NCBI GenBank assembly: GCA_910587715.1
Contig: CAJUMV010000001.1
Location: forward strand, 124,001 to 188,000
Source of the DNA: an uncultured Lachnospiraceae bacterium
Lineage (GTDB): Bacteria; Bacillota; Clostridia; Lachnospirales; Lachnospiraceae
Direction of reading: 5' to 3'
DNA: 64,000 nucleotides
Both the position numbers and the translations under genes were made by a program. Positions 8,971-17,818 of the stretch are shown here, in pieces (the stretch's first letter is position 1; every line of letters starts with the position of its first letter). The notes below the pieces were generated by a model that did no database searches, was not told the origin of the DNA, and saw only the letters and a list, made by a program, of their open reading frames with translations.

Positions 8971-10075
8971 GATTCCTCTGATAGAGAATGCTTGTAAAGA
9001 ACTGATGGAATACGGCGTCCGCGGCAGGCGGGAAAAGGGTAAAGATTTGGTGAAAGGATTGCTTCTTAGACGAAGGATTCCGAAAGAAGACCCTATTTTC
9101 TGGCATACGGGACTTCTGGCGGCGGGACTTTGGACATGCCGTGAAGAGGGGGAGTATTCTCAGAATACCGAAAATACCACTGCCCTGATTGACCGGTCGC
9201 TTGCGGCATATTATGAGAGATGGATGAAAAAAGGTATGCCCTTGGCGGTTTTAGACGATTTGCTTGCCGGGGAAACTTTGTTAAATATATATCAAAGAGT
9301 GTGCGATAAATCGGTGGACTTTGGAGGGAAGCTGTCCGAAGCGCAGCTTAAGAATGCGGTGGATAAAATGGCTTCTTATGCCGCAGAGCATCCCACGGAC
9401 GCCACAGGCAGCTTCCTCTATCGTCCCGCTAACGGGGAGACGACGGTCTTTGTGGACGGCATTGGGCTGGCGTGCCCGTTCCTCTACCGGTATGGAGAAA
9501 TTTTTGATAAACAGGAATACAGAGAATTGGCGCTCAGACAGATTGTGAATTTTTTGTCTTATGGTATGGACGGCGGTAAGGGACTGCCTTACCACGGTTA
9601 TGATATGAGTGACGGCTGCAAATACGGGATTATCGGCTGGGGAAGGGCTGTCGGCTGGCTGCTTCGGGGTATGACCGGCTGTATGGCATCCGATTATGGC
9701 AGGGAGCGGCTGCGTGCGCCGTTTACCGCGCTTGTGGATGCAGCGCTTTTCTTTCAGAGGCAGGATGGCTATTTCGCCTGGCAGCTTGAGGCAGTGGAAG
9801 GACCTGCGGACACCTCCGCTACAGGCATGATTTGTAGCTGTATCAAACAGGGGATGGCACAAGACGTTCTTGCGGGTGAGACATATGAGAACGCTTTGGC
9901 GGCGGGAATGCATGCGCTGGAGCGGTCGGTTAAGGACGGTCGGGTGTATCATTGTTCAGGGGAGTGCGAGGGCTTTTCCCGGTATCCCCAGCGTTACGGC
10001 GCCTATCCGTGGTCGCTCGGTCCGGCGTTAGAGACGCTTTGCTCTGATGCGGACAAAGAAACTATCAGGAAATGA
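8963..10075 (+). CDS. Glycoside hydrolase family 88/105-like protein
   Basis: A 370-residue (alpha/alpha)6-barrel type protein resembling unsaturated glucuronyl/rhamnogalacturonyl hydrolases. FVDGIGLACPFL at about residues 163-174 places an acidic residue (D165) where the family has a catalytic aspartate, and WGRAVGWLL matches the W-x-R-x-x-GW active-site motif. The WFAW-like lid is represented by DGYFAWQLEA. Start ATG 8963 follows AGGGAGG (8950-8956) and overlaps the flippase gene. There is no signal peptide, so the protein is probably cytoplasmic. A hydrolase inside an assembly operon is unusual; it may edit or recycle uronic-acid glycans, or may have been recruited for another reaction. 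Confidence 0.85.
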   Translation: MNKIPLIENACKELMEYGVRGRREKGKDLVKGLLLRRRIPKEDPIFWHTGLLAAGLWTCREEGEYSQNTENTTALIDRSLAAYYERWMKKGMPLAVLDDLLAGETLLNIYQRVCDKSVDFGGKLSEAQLKNAVDKMASYAAEHPTDATGSFLYRPANGETTVFVDGIGLACPFLYRYGEIFDKQEYRELALRQIVNFLSYGMDGGKGLPYHGYDMSDGCKYGIIGWGRAVGWLLRGMTGCMASDYGRERLRAPFTALVDAALFFQRQDGYFAWQLEAVEGPADTSATGMICSCIKQGMAQDVLAGETYENALAAGMHALERSVKDGRVYHCSGECEGFSRYPQRYGAYPWSLGPALETLCSDADKETIRK

Positions 10076-10105
10076 TGCCGCAAAGGGAAAGGGCTGGACG
10101 GGAAT

Positions 10106-11719
10106 ATGGAACGATTGAAAAAATATGAAAAAACGATTACCCTGCAGGAAGCGTGTTATTATGGCTTTTTTATCCTCCTGTCTCTGGCGAAGGGGTTGGG
10201 CTTTTACGAGGGGCAGAAGCTCTTTTATCTGCTTGCTTGTCCTGCGCTTGTCTTAGGCTTTTTGAAAATCCTGTTGACGCCTTATACGAAAAGGCAGGCG
10301 GTTTTACAGGTTTTGTTTTTGGCTCTTACGGCGGTGATTTATTATGAGTCGCGGCAGATTGCCATTTTTTTTGTGGTATTCACGATACTTGGTATGAAGG
10401 GTATTCCGGTGAAAAAAGTTCTTTCTATTGCTCTTTGGATATGGTCTGTCTGTGCGGTTGTATTGTCTGCGGTCTCCTTTTTCCTGATAGAGCATACGGT
10501 TTACCGGGTACACGCGAAGATGGGGTTAGGCCATATTTTCCGTTGGAGCTTGGGTTTTACGCATCCGAATATTCTGCATATCACATATCTGATGCTCTGT
10601 GCATTGATTATTCTCGTGATGGAGGAAAGATACGGGATTCAGGCGTTTCTTCTTTTAATGCTCGGTAATATTCTGGTGTTTTTCTATTCTGTCAGCTATA
10701 CGGGTTTTGGCATTGTGGCGGTGCTGCTAGCGGGATGCTTCTATGTGAAATTCCGCCCCCGTTTCTGCGTCGTGGAAAAGCTGCTGGCAAATCTGGTGCT
10801 GCCTGTTTGTCTGATTTTGACCTTTGTACTGCCGTTTTATATCAATTATCATCGGATCAGCCCTATGGTACAGAAGTTGAATTTCCTGTTAAATACGAGA
10901 ATCTGGCTGGCGGAACAGTTTTTGAAATCGGAATACCGCAGTCTGTTTGGTGCGGACATTTCCAAAATCGTCAAGTCCTCCATGACGCTGGATAATTCTT
11001 ATGTCTGGTGTTACATCAATTATGGTTTGGTTTTCACGGTCATTATTCTGATGGGCTATTTTGCCTTGTTGTTTTATGATACGCACAAGCAGCGCACAAG
11101 GGAGCTCGTCATTCTGGTATGTTTTCTGGGCGCGGGGTGGACGGAGCAGTTACTGTTTAACACCTCTTTCAAAAATATTACCCTGCTGTTCCTGGGGGCG
11201 CTTCTGTTTTTACAGAAAGAGGGGGAGCGGGAATATTGTCTGTTTTCGCGCGTATCCGGGCGGTGGAGCCGGGTGAGGATTCCTCTGGCGGGGCTGCCGG
11301 ATCGGGTGCTTCTTCGCGTGCGGGCAGTCTGCCGGGTGAACCGGGGAAAAGTTTTGTGTGCGGCGGCAGCGGGCGTGTTATTGGGCGGACTTTTATGTGC
11401 GCTGTTGTACCGGGAGCCGGAAGGATATGTGGTACAGCGGTTTTATACGGACGGTTTGGAGGACATAGAAGATGCCGTCTATCTGGAGAGCGAGGACGAT
11501 CCGGTATATGAGGGTTACCGGGTTATGAATTATGCGGATGCGCAGACGCCCATGCAGGTCGTGTCGGGCAAGGCGGTAAAACTGGAGACGGCGCGCTACG
11601 TTGTGGGAAGTATGCTGCTTGGCGGATTGTTCGGGGGTGCTGCCGCAACCCTGTGGAATATGGGAAAACGAAAAAAATTGGCTGTGGCTGTGACGGAGAT
11701 TTCGGGATATGAAAAATGA
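10106..11719 (+). CDS. O-antigen polymerase/ligase-like membrane protein (Wzy candidate) with extra C-terminal membrane region
   Basis: A 537-residue polytopic protein. Residues 1 to about 375 have around 10-11 hydrophobic segments, with a conserved-looking stretch RWSLGFTHPNILHITYLM that resembles the GFxHPN signature of Wzy/WaaL-type proteins, and a large loop near 245-300 before DNSYVWCYINYGL. This fits the polymerase that joins repeat units outside the membrane. Residues about 410-537 form an added module with two more membrane segments (AAAAGVLLGGLLCALLY and MLLGGLFGGAAATLWNMG) bracketing a roughly 75-residue acidic extracytoplasmic loop, reminiscent of a chain-length regulator (Wzz) layout. 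Whether this module works as Wzz is inference. It overlaps the next gene by 11 bases. Confidence 0.85.
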   Translation: MERLKKYEKTITLQEACYYGFFILLSLAKGLGFYEGQKLFYLLACPALVLGFLKILLTPYTKRQAVLQVLFLALTAVIYYESRQIAIFFVVFTILGMKGIPVKKVLSIALWIWSVCAVVLSAVSFFLIEHTVYRVHAKMGLGHIFRWSLGFTHPNILHITYLMLCALIILVMEERYGIQAFLLLMLGNILVFFYSVSYTGFGIVAVLLAGCFYVKFRPRFCVVEKLLANLVLPVCLILTFVLPFYINYHRISPMVQKLNFLLNTRIWLAEQFLKSEYRSLFGADISKIVKSSMTLDNSYVWCYINYGLVFTVIILMGYFALLFYDTHKQRTRELVILVCFLGAGWTEQLLFNTSFKNITLLFLGALLFLQKEGEREYCLFSRVSGRWSRVRIPLAGLPDRVLLRVRAVCRVNRGKVLCAAAAGVLLGGLLCALLYREPEGYVVQRFYTDGLEDIEDAVYLESEDDPVYEGYRVMNYADAQTPMQVVSGKAVKLETARYVVGSMLLGGLFGGAAATLWNMGKRKKLAVAVTEISGYEK

Positions 11720-13631
11720 ACTGACTTACTGCAAAATTTTGGGGACAAACATTAATGTCACGAATATGGGGGACACCATCTCTTACATTACGGACAATCT
11801 GGAGGAATTGAAGGGAGACTACATCTGCGTTTCCAATGTGCACACAACGGTGATTGCCTACCGTGACAAAGCGTACCGCAATGTGCAAAACAGCGGGGCG
11901 ATGGCGCTCCCTGACGGACAGCCCCTGTCCATCGTCAGCAGAAAAAGAGGCTTTTCGCAGGCAAGACGGGTGCCGGGACCGGATTTGATGCCTGCGATTC
12001 TTGAATTGTCGCAAAAGACGGGATACCGACATTATTTTTATGGCAGTACGCAGGCTACGCTGGAAGCGCTGCGGGCGGTTCTGCTGCGGCGGTATCCGAA
12101 GCTGCAGATTGCGGGTATGTATTCTCCGCCGTTTCGAGAGCTGACAAAGGAAGAGGATGAGGAGATTGTCCGGCAGATTAATGACAGCGGCGCCGATTTT
12201 GTGTGGGTGGCGCTTGGCGCGCCGAAGCAGGAGTGGTGGATGTACGAGCACCGTCACAGAATCAGGGCGTTGATGCTTGGCGTGGGTGCGGCGTTTGATT
12301 TTACGGCGGGCACGACCAAACGTGCGCCTATGTGGATGCAGAAGCTGTGTATGGAATGGGTGTTTCGCATTCTGCGGGATCCGAAACGTATGCTGCCCAG
12401 ATATTTAAGTACGAATTTTTCTTTTTTGTATCATGTGTACCGTGAGGGAAGGAAAATCAGGCAGGCGGCGAAAAAGGGAATGCACATCGCCATGATTGGG
12501 CACAAGCGGATTCCGTCCAGAGAAGGCGGCGTGGAGGTGGTGGTGGAAGAACTCTCCGTGCGCATGGCGGCAAAGGGGCACCGTGTGGACGCGTATAATC
12601 GTTTCGGGCACCATGTTTCCGGTAAAAAATACGATGACGAGTACGGCTGGAAGGGACGGAAATATTACAAGGGCATCCGTGTTTATATCGTGCCCACTTT
12701 TCGTAGCAGCAGCCTGAATGCGATTGTATATACCTTTTTTGCAACGATTATGGCGCTTTTTCATCACTATGATGTCATTCATTATCATGCGGAGGGTCCC
12801 TGCGCCATGCTCTGGCTGCCGCACTTTCTGAAAAGGAAGGTTGTGGTGACCATTCACGGTCTGGACTGGCAGCGTGCCAAATGGGGGAATTTTGCATCCT
12901 TTGTAATCAAATTCGGCGAGCGGATGGCGGCGAAATATGCGGACGAGATTATCGTGCTGTCGGAAAACGTAAAGCAGTATTTTTTGGACACATACAACAG
13001 AAAGACAATATATATTCCCAACGGGATTAACAGACCGGACGCGCAGGGGCAGACCGTGATTCGTGAAAAATATGGTTTGGAAAAGGACGGTTATTTCCTG
13101 TTCCTTGCGCGGATTGTGCCGGAAAAGGGACTGCACTATCTGATAAAAGCGTTTTCCGGGCTGGATACGGATAAAAAACTGGTAATTGCGGGGGGCAGCT
13201 CTCAGGCGGTCGGCTACATGGAAGAGATTCACCGGATGGCGGCGAAGGATGAGAGAATCCTTATGACGGATTTTGTGCAGGGACAGGTTCTGGAAGAGCT
13301 TTATGCCAATGCGTACGCCTTTGTGCTGCCGAGCGATGTGGAGGGTATGGCGCTTACGCTGTTAGAGGCAATGAGCTACGGAGACTGCTGTCTGGTCAGC
13401 GACATCCGCGAGAATACGGAAGTGGTGGAGGATAAGGCGCTGACCTTTAAAAAGGGCGACGTGGAAGATTTGAGAAGACAGCTTGCGTGGATGCTCTCAC
13501 ACCCCGACGAGGTGCGCCGCATGGGGGAAGAGAGCGTGGACTTTATCTGCGGCAAGTACGAGTGGGATGATGTGACGGAGCGGACGATTTTTGTATATAA
13601 GAAGGCGGCAGGGAAAAAGGAGAAGGTTTGA
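11709..13631 (+). CDS. Bifunctional glycosyltransferase: GT26 (WecG/TagA/CpsF) fused to GT4
   Basis: A 640-residue fusion. Residues 1 to about 250 are a GT26 domain, the enzyme class that adds ManNAcA or ManNAc to a lipid-linked first sugar. It shows VSNVHTTVIAYRD (42-54), the catalytic-type LPDGQPL (68-73), GAPKQEWW (170-177) and the C-terminal basic segment QKLCMEWVFRILRDPKRM. Residues 258-640 are a complete GT4 enzyme starting MHIAMIGHKRIPSREGGVE, with VIHYHAEGP, YIPNGINRPD, FLARIVPEKG and PSDVEGMALTLLEAMSYG. The fusion suggests two consecutive sugar additions by one protein. The 2-epimerase at 31181 could supply ManNAc for the first domain. Start ATG 11709 overlaps the polymerase gene. 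Confidence 0.93.
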   Translation: MKNELTYCKILGTNINVTNMGDTISYITDNLEELKGDYICVSNVHTTVIAYRDKAYRNVQNSGAMALPDGQPLSIVSRKRGFSQARRVPGPDLMPAILELSQKTGYRHYFYGSTQATLEALRAVLLRRYPKLQIAGMYSPPFRELTKEEDEEIVRQINDSGADFVWVALGAPKQEWWMYEHRHRIRALMLGVGAAFDFTAGTTKRAPMWMQKLCMEWVFRILRDPKRMLPRYLSTNFSFLYHVYREGRKIRQAAKKGMHIAMIGHKRIPSREGGVEVVVEELSVRMAAKGHRVDAYNRFGHHVSGKKYDDEYGWKGRKYYKGIRVYIVPTFRSSSLNAIVYTFFATIMALFHHYDVIHYHAEGPCAMLWLPHFLKRKVVVTIHGLDWQRAKWGNFASFVIKFGERMAAKYADEIIVLSENVKQYFLDTYNRKTIYIPNGINRPDAQGQTVIREKYGLEKDGYFLFLARIVPEKGLHYLIKAFSGLDTDKKLVIAGGSSQAVGYMEEIHRMAAKDERILMTDFVQGQVLEELYANAYAFVLPSDVEGMALTLLEAMSYGDCCLVSDIRENTEVVEDKALTFKKGDVEDLRRQLAWMLSHPDEVRRMGEESVDFICGKYEWDDVTERTIFVYKKAAGKKEKV

Positions 13632-15520
13632 TGCACAAAAGAATTGATATGGGTATCATGCTGGTTGTGGCAGTTCTGGCGGCGCTGGTTTTCTTATATG
13701 CCACCGGACAGAATAATGTGATACTGGAAACGGACAAGGAAGAGGGAAATGCTCTCTATGTCCGTGTCGGGACCGCGCAGAGCGAAAACAGAGTGCTTCT
13801 GTGGCAGGATGGGAATGCGGAGGAAGGACCGACAGGATACTTTTTTCTGCCATCCTGCGTCAATCATCATAAAATCCGTCTGGGTGATACGGGTGAAAGC
13901 AGCGTGAGAATCGACGGAAGGCTCTATGAGGAGGGAGACATCTTTACCTGGGAGGAGAATCGCATATACGGGTTTCAGATTACGGACGCTTCCTACGAGT
14001 CGCATACCTATGAGGTCTGTTTTATGAAGTCAGGGCACATCCCAGCCATGTTTATAGATACGGCGAGCGGCAGTCTGGATTATCTGCATGAGGATAAGGA
14101 GAACGAAGAGCCGGGAAAGATTTGTGTGGTGCAGGAAAACGGCGTTACGGAATATCAGGACGAGCTGCTTCGCATTTCAGGAAGGGGAAATTCGACATGG
14201 GAGTTTGCGAAAAAGCCCTATGCGCTTAAGCTAAAGGAGGACCAGCCCCTCTGCGGTCTGCGGGAGAGTGACCGGTGGCGGCTTTTGGCGCTCTGGAATG
14301 AGGGCAGCAGGCTGGGGGATAAGATAGCCATGGATCTGGCGCAGGAACTGGGGCTTTCTTACAGTACACAGGGAACCTGGGTAGATTTGTATTTGAACGG
14401 GGAGTACAGAGGTATTTATCTTCTGACAGAGTCTGTGACGGTCGGAGAAGGCCGGATTAATATCAATGATATGGAAAAGGACAACAAACGAAAAAACGCA
14501 TCCATAGAAGCGGGGACGGCACAAAAGTATGTGGAGGAAGACAGCAAAGGTTTCCTGTTGGAGAACGGAACGGAGACAGACGGCGGTTATCTGATCGAGA
14601 AAGATCATCCGAAACATTGGGAAGCGGAGGAAAGCGGCTTTCGCCTTTCCCGGGGCGATCTCTTTACGATTAATGCGCCGCGCCATGCGTCGAAGGAGCA
14701 GGTGGCTTATATCCGGAATTATGTGGAGGAAATCGACGCTCTCGTGCAGAATGCGGATCCTGCGGTCTGGGAGAAGCTGGATCTGACAAGCTTTGCCCAA
14801 AGGTTTTTGGTGGACGAGATTGCGCTGGAAATGGACACGGGTTCTACCAGCATGTATTTTTATAAGGACAGAGGAGAGGAAAAGCTCTATTCTGGTCCTG
14901 CATGGGATTATGATAACGCGTTCGGCGAGGATAGCGACAGCGACGGCTTCTTTGTGAATTATGGGGAAACGATCGTGAACAATAATGAGCGGCTGGCAAT
15001 CGCAATCAACTGGTATCAGAAACTCTATGAGACACCGGCGCTTTATCAGTGCATTGTGGAGGAGTATGCGGGAACGCTGCCGTTTTTCGAGAAACTTTTA
15101 AGTACGGATATCGACAGGTATGCGGACCGGATCAGGGCTTCCGTTCGGATGGATGACGCCCGGTGGGAAAGTGTCAGGGCTTCTGAGGGCGACCAGCCGC
15201 GGTATGCAAGTTATGACGCGAATGTCAATTATACCAAATTCTTTCTCGCAAACCGTCTGAATTGTCTGTGCGCAAGATGGAATGTGCCTCATGAAGCGTT
15301 TACCGCGCCTGCAAGCGGAGAAATGCATCAGGTTACCTTTTCGGTTTACGAGGGCGTGGTGGAGACGGTGGAAGCGTCGGACGGAGAGCCGCTTTCCTAC
15401 ACGCCGGACTATGACAGCGGCGTGTACCAGGGATGGGTATACCGGCGCAGCGGCGAGCCTTACAGCAGTTATATTCCTGTTTATGAGGATATGGAAATGT
15501 ACAATGCAAAATGGGAGTAG
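13631..15520 (+). CDS. CotH kinase family protein, membrane-anchored
   Basis: A 629-residue extracytoplasmic protein. A hydrophobic anchor lies at residues 8-24, then a beta-rich domain to about 130, then a CotH-type atypical kinase domain at about 135-510. CotH proteins of Bacillus phosphorylate spore-coat proteins. Here GRGNSTW (184-190) with following lysines, VDLYLNGEYRGIYLLTES near 251-268, and GPAWDYDNAFGED around 423-435 (W425, D426, D428) are the family's ATP- and metal-site motifs. The C-terminus (VTFSVYEGVVETVEASDGEP onward) resembles a Listeria-Bacteroides/InlB-B repeat. ATG 13631 shares a base with the previous stop (TGATG). A second member is at 26030. Target unknown: a surface protein or the glycan itself. 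Confidence 0.92.
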   Translation: MHKRIDMGIMLVVAVLAALVFLYATGQNNVILETDKEEGNALYVRVGTAQSENRVLLWQDGNAEEGPTGYFFLPSCVNHHKIRLGDTGESSVRIDGRLYEEGDIFTWEENRIYGFQITDASYESHTYEVCFMKSGHIPAMFIDTASGSLDYLHEDKENEEPGKICVVQENGVTEYQDELLRISGRGNSTWEFAKKPYALKLKEDQPLCGLRESDRWRLLALWNEGSRLGDKIAMDLAQELGLSYSTQGTWVDLYLNGEYRGIYLLTESVTVGEGRININDMEKDNKRKNASIEAGTAQKYVEEDSKGFLLENGTETDGGYLIEKDHPKHWEAEESGFRLSRGDLFTINAPRHASKEQVAYIRNYVEEIDALVQNADPAVWEKLDLTSFAQRFLVDEIALEMDTGSTSMYFYKDRGEEKLYSGPAWDYDNAFGEDSDSDGFFVNYGETIVNNNERLAIAINWYQKLYETPALYQCIVEEYAGTLPFFEKLLSTDIDRYADRIRASVRMDDARWESVRASEGDQPRYASYDANVNYTKFFLANRLNCLCARWNVPHEAFTAPASGEMHQVTFSVYEGVVETVEASDGEPLSYTPDYDSGVYQGWVYRRSGEPYSSYIPVYEDMEMYNAKWE

Positions 15521-15558
15521 CCGTATTTTCTGTAGAAATGGGCGGTCAGGGAGACATT

Positions 15559-16791
15559 ATGAGAATTTTAATGGTCAATAAATTTTTACATCCTAACGGC
15601 GGGTCGGAGACTTATATTTTCCAGTTGGGGGAAGAATTACAGAAGAGGGGACATGAGGTACAGTATTTCGGTATGGAACACGAGGGACGCATCGTGGGAA
15701 ACCGGATGAACTGTTATACGTCCGATATGGATTTCCATACGGGAAAGCTGCAAAAGCTGTGCTATCCCTTTAAAATTATTTATTCCATGGAAGCAAAGCG
15801 CGGGATGGGCAGGGTACTGCAGGATATGGCTCCCGATGTGGTGCATCTCAACAACATCAACTTTCAGCTTACGCCTTCCGTAATCTACGCGGTGCGCGCG
15901 TATGAAAAGAAAACCGGGAGAAAAGTGAGGGTTGTGTACACGGCGCACGATTACCAGTGGGTGTGCCCCAATCATATGATGCGCATTCCTTCCACGGGAA
16001 AAATCTGTTTTGCCTGCAGGGGCGGGTATTTCGGCGCGTGCACGAAAAACCGCTGTATCCACAATTCGCGGGTAAAGAGTCTGCTGGGGACAATGGAAGC
16101 AAAATTTTATATGTGGCGCAGGACTTACGGTATGGTCGACGTCATTATCTGTCCCAGCGAGTTCATGAAAAGACAGCTTGACAGCAATCCGCTTTTGGAG
16201 GAGAAAACCGTGATGATGTGCAATTTTGTGGAGCGGGCGGCGGATGTGATACAAAAAGATGGAAAGCTGGAAAGCGCACAGCAGGGGGATTATGTACTCT
16301 ACTTTGGACGATTTTCCGAGGAGAAGGGAATCGGTACGCTGTTAGCGGCTTGTGAAGCGCTGCCGGATATCCCCTTCATTTTCGCCGGAACAGGACCGCT
16401 GGCGGAGCAGGTATCGAAAGTCAAAAATGTGGAGAACAAAGGTTTTGTGACAGGAAAAGAGCTGCACAGGCTGATTGCGGGCGCACGGTTTTCCGTTTAT
16501 CCTTCCGAGTGGTACGAGAACTGTCCGTTTTCCGTGATGGAATCGCAGATGTACGGCACCCCTGTGCTTGTTTCCGATCTTGGTGGCGCGCCGGAGCTGG
16601 TGCAGGCGGGCAGGACGGGAGAGCTTTTCCGGGGCGGAGACGCGCAGGAGTTGACCGCGCATATCAGGGAGCTGTGGGAACAGCCGGAGCTGTGTCGGGT
16701 GTATCGGGAGAACTGCCGGAGTATAAATTTTGACACAATAGAAGAATACTGTGATAAAATAGAAAAGAATGTATATAAGACAGGAGAATAG
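15559..16791 (+). CDS. GT4 family glycosyltransferase with Cys-rich insert
   Basis: A 410-residue GT-B enzyme. ATG 15559 gives the standard N-terminus MRILMVNKFLHPNGGSETY; the frame is open upstream to 15511 without homology. Residues about 95-175 contain VVHLNNINFQLTPSVIYAV, TAHDYQWVCPNH, and a cluster of cysteines (KICFACRGG, then FGACTKNRCIHNS), typical of a GT4 subgroup often seen in capsule loci. The donor domain shows YFGRFSEEKGIGTL, GTGPLAEQV and YPSEWYENCPFSVMES. Donor and acceptor unknown. Its 3' end carries a candidate promoter for the next gene. Confidence 0.94.
   Translation: MRILMVNKFLHPNGGSETYIFQLGEELQKRGHEVQYFGMEHEGRIVGNRMNCYTSDMDFHTGKLQKLCYPFKIIYSMEAKRGMGRVLQDMAPDVVHLNNINFQLTPSVIYAVRAYEKKTGRKVRVVYTAHDYQWVCPNHMMRIPSTGKICFACRGGYFGACTKNRCIHNSRVKSLLGTMEAKFYMWRRTYGMVDVIICPSEFMKRQLDSNPLLEEKTVMMCNFVERAADVIQKDGKLESAQQGDYVLYFGRFSEEKGIGTLLAACEALPDIPFIFAGTGPLAEQVSKVKNVENKGFVTGKELHRLIAGARFSVYPSEWYENCPFSVMESQMYGTPVLVSDLGGAPELVQAGRTGELFRGGDAQELTAHIRELWEQPELCRVYRENCRSINFDTIEEYCDKIEKNVYKTGE
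16730..16760 (+). promoter_or_regulatory. Candidate promoter before the radical SAM gene
   Basis: A perfect TTGACA at 16730-16735 is followed by TAAAAT at 16755-16760 (19-base spacing) or GATAAA at 16753-16758 (17-base spacing). It lies in the last codons of the GT4 gene and ends 37 bases before the radical SAM start. Overlap with coding sequence and the imperfect -10 or spacing keep confidence low. Confidence 0.35.
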
Positions 16792-16796
16792 ACGGA

Positions 16797-17804
16797 ATGG
16801 CAAGACGAACGCTTTATGGGACTGTGATAGTAACATACAGATGCAACGCCCGCTGCAACATGTGCGACTGCTTCCGGGATCCGACGAGACCGGACGAGGA
16901 GATTACGCTCGAGGATATTAAGAAACTGCCGGAGATGGCGTTTACGAATATCACGGGCGGGGAGCCTTTTATCAGGCAGGACATTCCGGATATCGTGCGG
17001 GAGCTTTACAAGAAATCTGACAGGATTGTCATATCAACGAACGGTTATTTTACAGAGCGCATTATTGCTCTTTGCAGGGAGTTCCCGAAGGTGGGCATCC
17101 GCATCAGCATTGAAGGATTGCAGGAGACCAACGATAAAATACGCGGGATTCCCGACGGCTTTAACAGGGGCTATAAGACGCTTAAAACGCTGGTGGAGAT
17201 GGGGCATCCTGACGTGGGCTTCGGTATGACGGTGCAGGATATGAACTGCGAGGATTTGGTGCCGCTCTACCATATTGCCAATGATATGGGGATGGAGTTC
17301 GCCACGGCGACGCTGCACAATTCCTTTTATTTCCGCAAGACGGACAATAAGATTGACGACAAATACAAGGTAGCGCAGAATTTTGAAAAGCTGATCAACG
17401 AGCTGTTAAAGAGCAAATCGCCGAAAAAGTGGTTCCGCGCTTACTTTAATCATGGGCTTATCAACTATATTTACGGCAATAAGCGGCTTCTGCCCTGCGA
17501 TATGTCGAAGAACGCCTTTTTTATCGATCCTTTCTGCGATGTGATTCCGTGTAACGGGATGGAGAAGAAGGCGGTCATGGGAAATCTCAGAGAGCAGAGC
17601 TGGGAGGAACTGTGGCATTCCGAGCAGGCGGAGAAGGTGCGGGAGTGCACGAAAAAGTGCGGAAGGAACTGCTGGATGATTGGTTCCGCGTCCCCGGCGA
17701 TGCATAAGTATATCTGGGTTCCAGGCTGGTGGGTGGTTAAACACAAATTTTTAAAGGGCGGTAAGTACAGCCTGAAAGAAAATGACTATATCAAGCAGAA
17801 ATAA
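16797..17804 (+). CDS. Radical SAM/SPASM domain enzyme
   Basis: A 335-residue radical S-adenosylmethionine enzyme. The CxxxCxxC iron-sulfur motif is at C16, C20 and C23 within VTYRCNARCNMCDC. The GGEPF segment follows near residue 55, and ISTNGYFTERI is the usual second strand. The C-terminal region has cysteines in PFCDVIPCNG, RECTKKCGRNCW and neighbours, consistent with a SPASM or twitch auxiliary cluster. Family members modify peptides, activate sulfatases or oxidise/epimerise sugars. No peptide precursor gene was found nearby and it lies between two GT4 genes, so action on a sugar or lipid-linked glycan is the leading idea. The reaction is unknown. Confidence 0.93.
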   Translation: MARRTLYGTVIVTYRCNARCNMCDCFRDPTRPDEEITLEDIKKLPEMAFTNITGGEPFIRQDIPDIVRELYKKSDRIVISTNGYFTERIIALCREFPKVGIRISIEGLQETNDKIRGIPDGFNRGYKTLKTLVEMGHPDVGFGMTVQDMNCEDLVPLYHIANDMGMEFATATLHNSFYFRKTDNKIDDKYKVAQNFEKLINELLKSKSPKKWFRAYFNHGLINYIYGNKRLLPCDMSKNAFFIDPFCDVIPCNGMEKKAVMGNLREQSWEELWHSEQAEKVRECTKKCGRNCWMIGSASPAMHKYIWVPGWWVVKHKFLKGGKYSLKENDYIKQK

Positions 17805-17818
17805 TTGGGGAGGACTGC

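Noticed and set aside
9281..9952. A 223-codon open frame on the minus strand
   Set aside because: It lies wholly inside the GH88/105-like gene, has no ribosome site or family motif, and is one of many mirror frames caused by codon bias.
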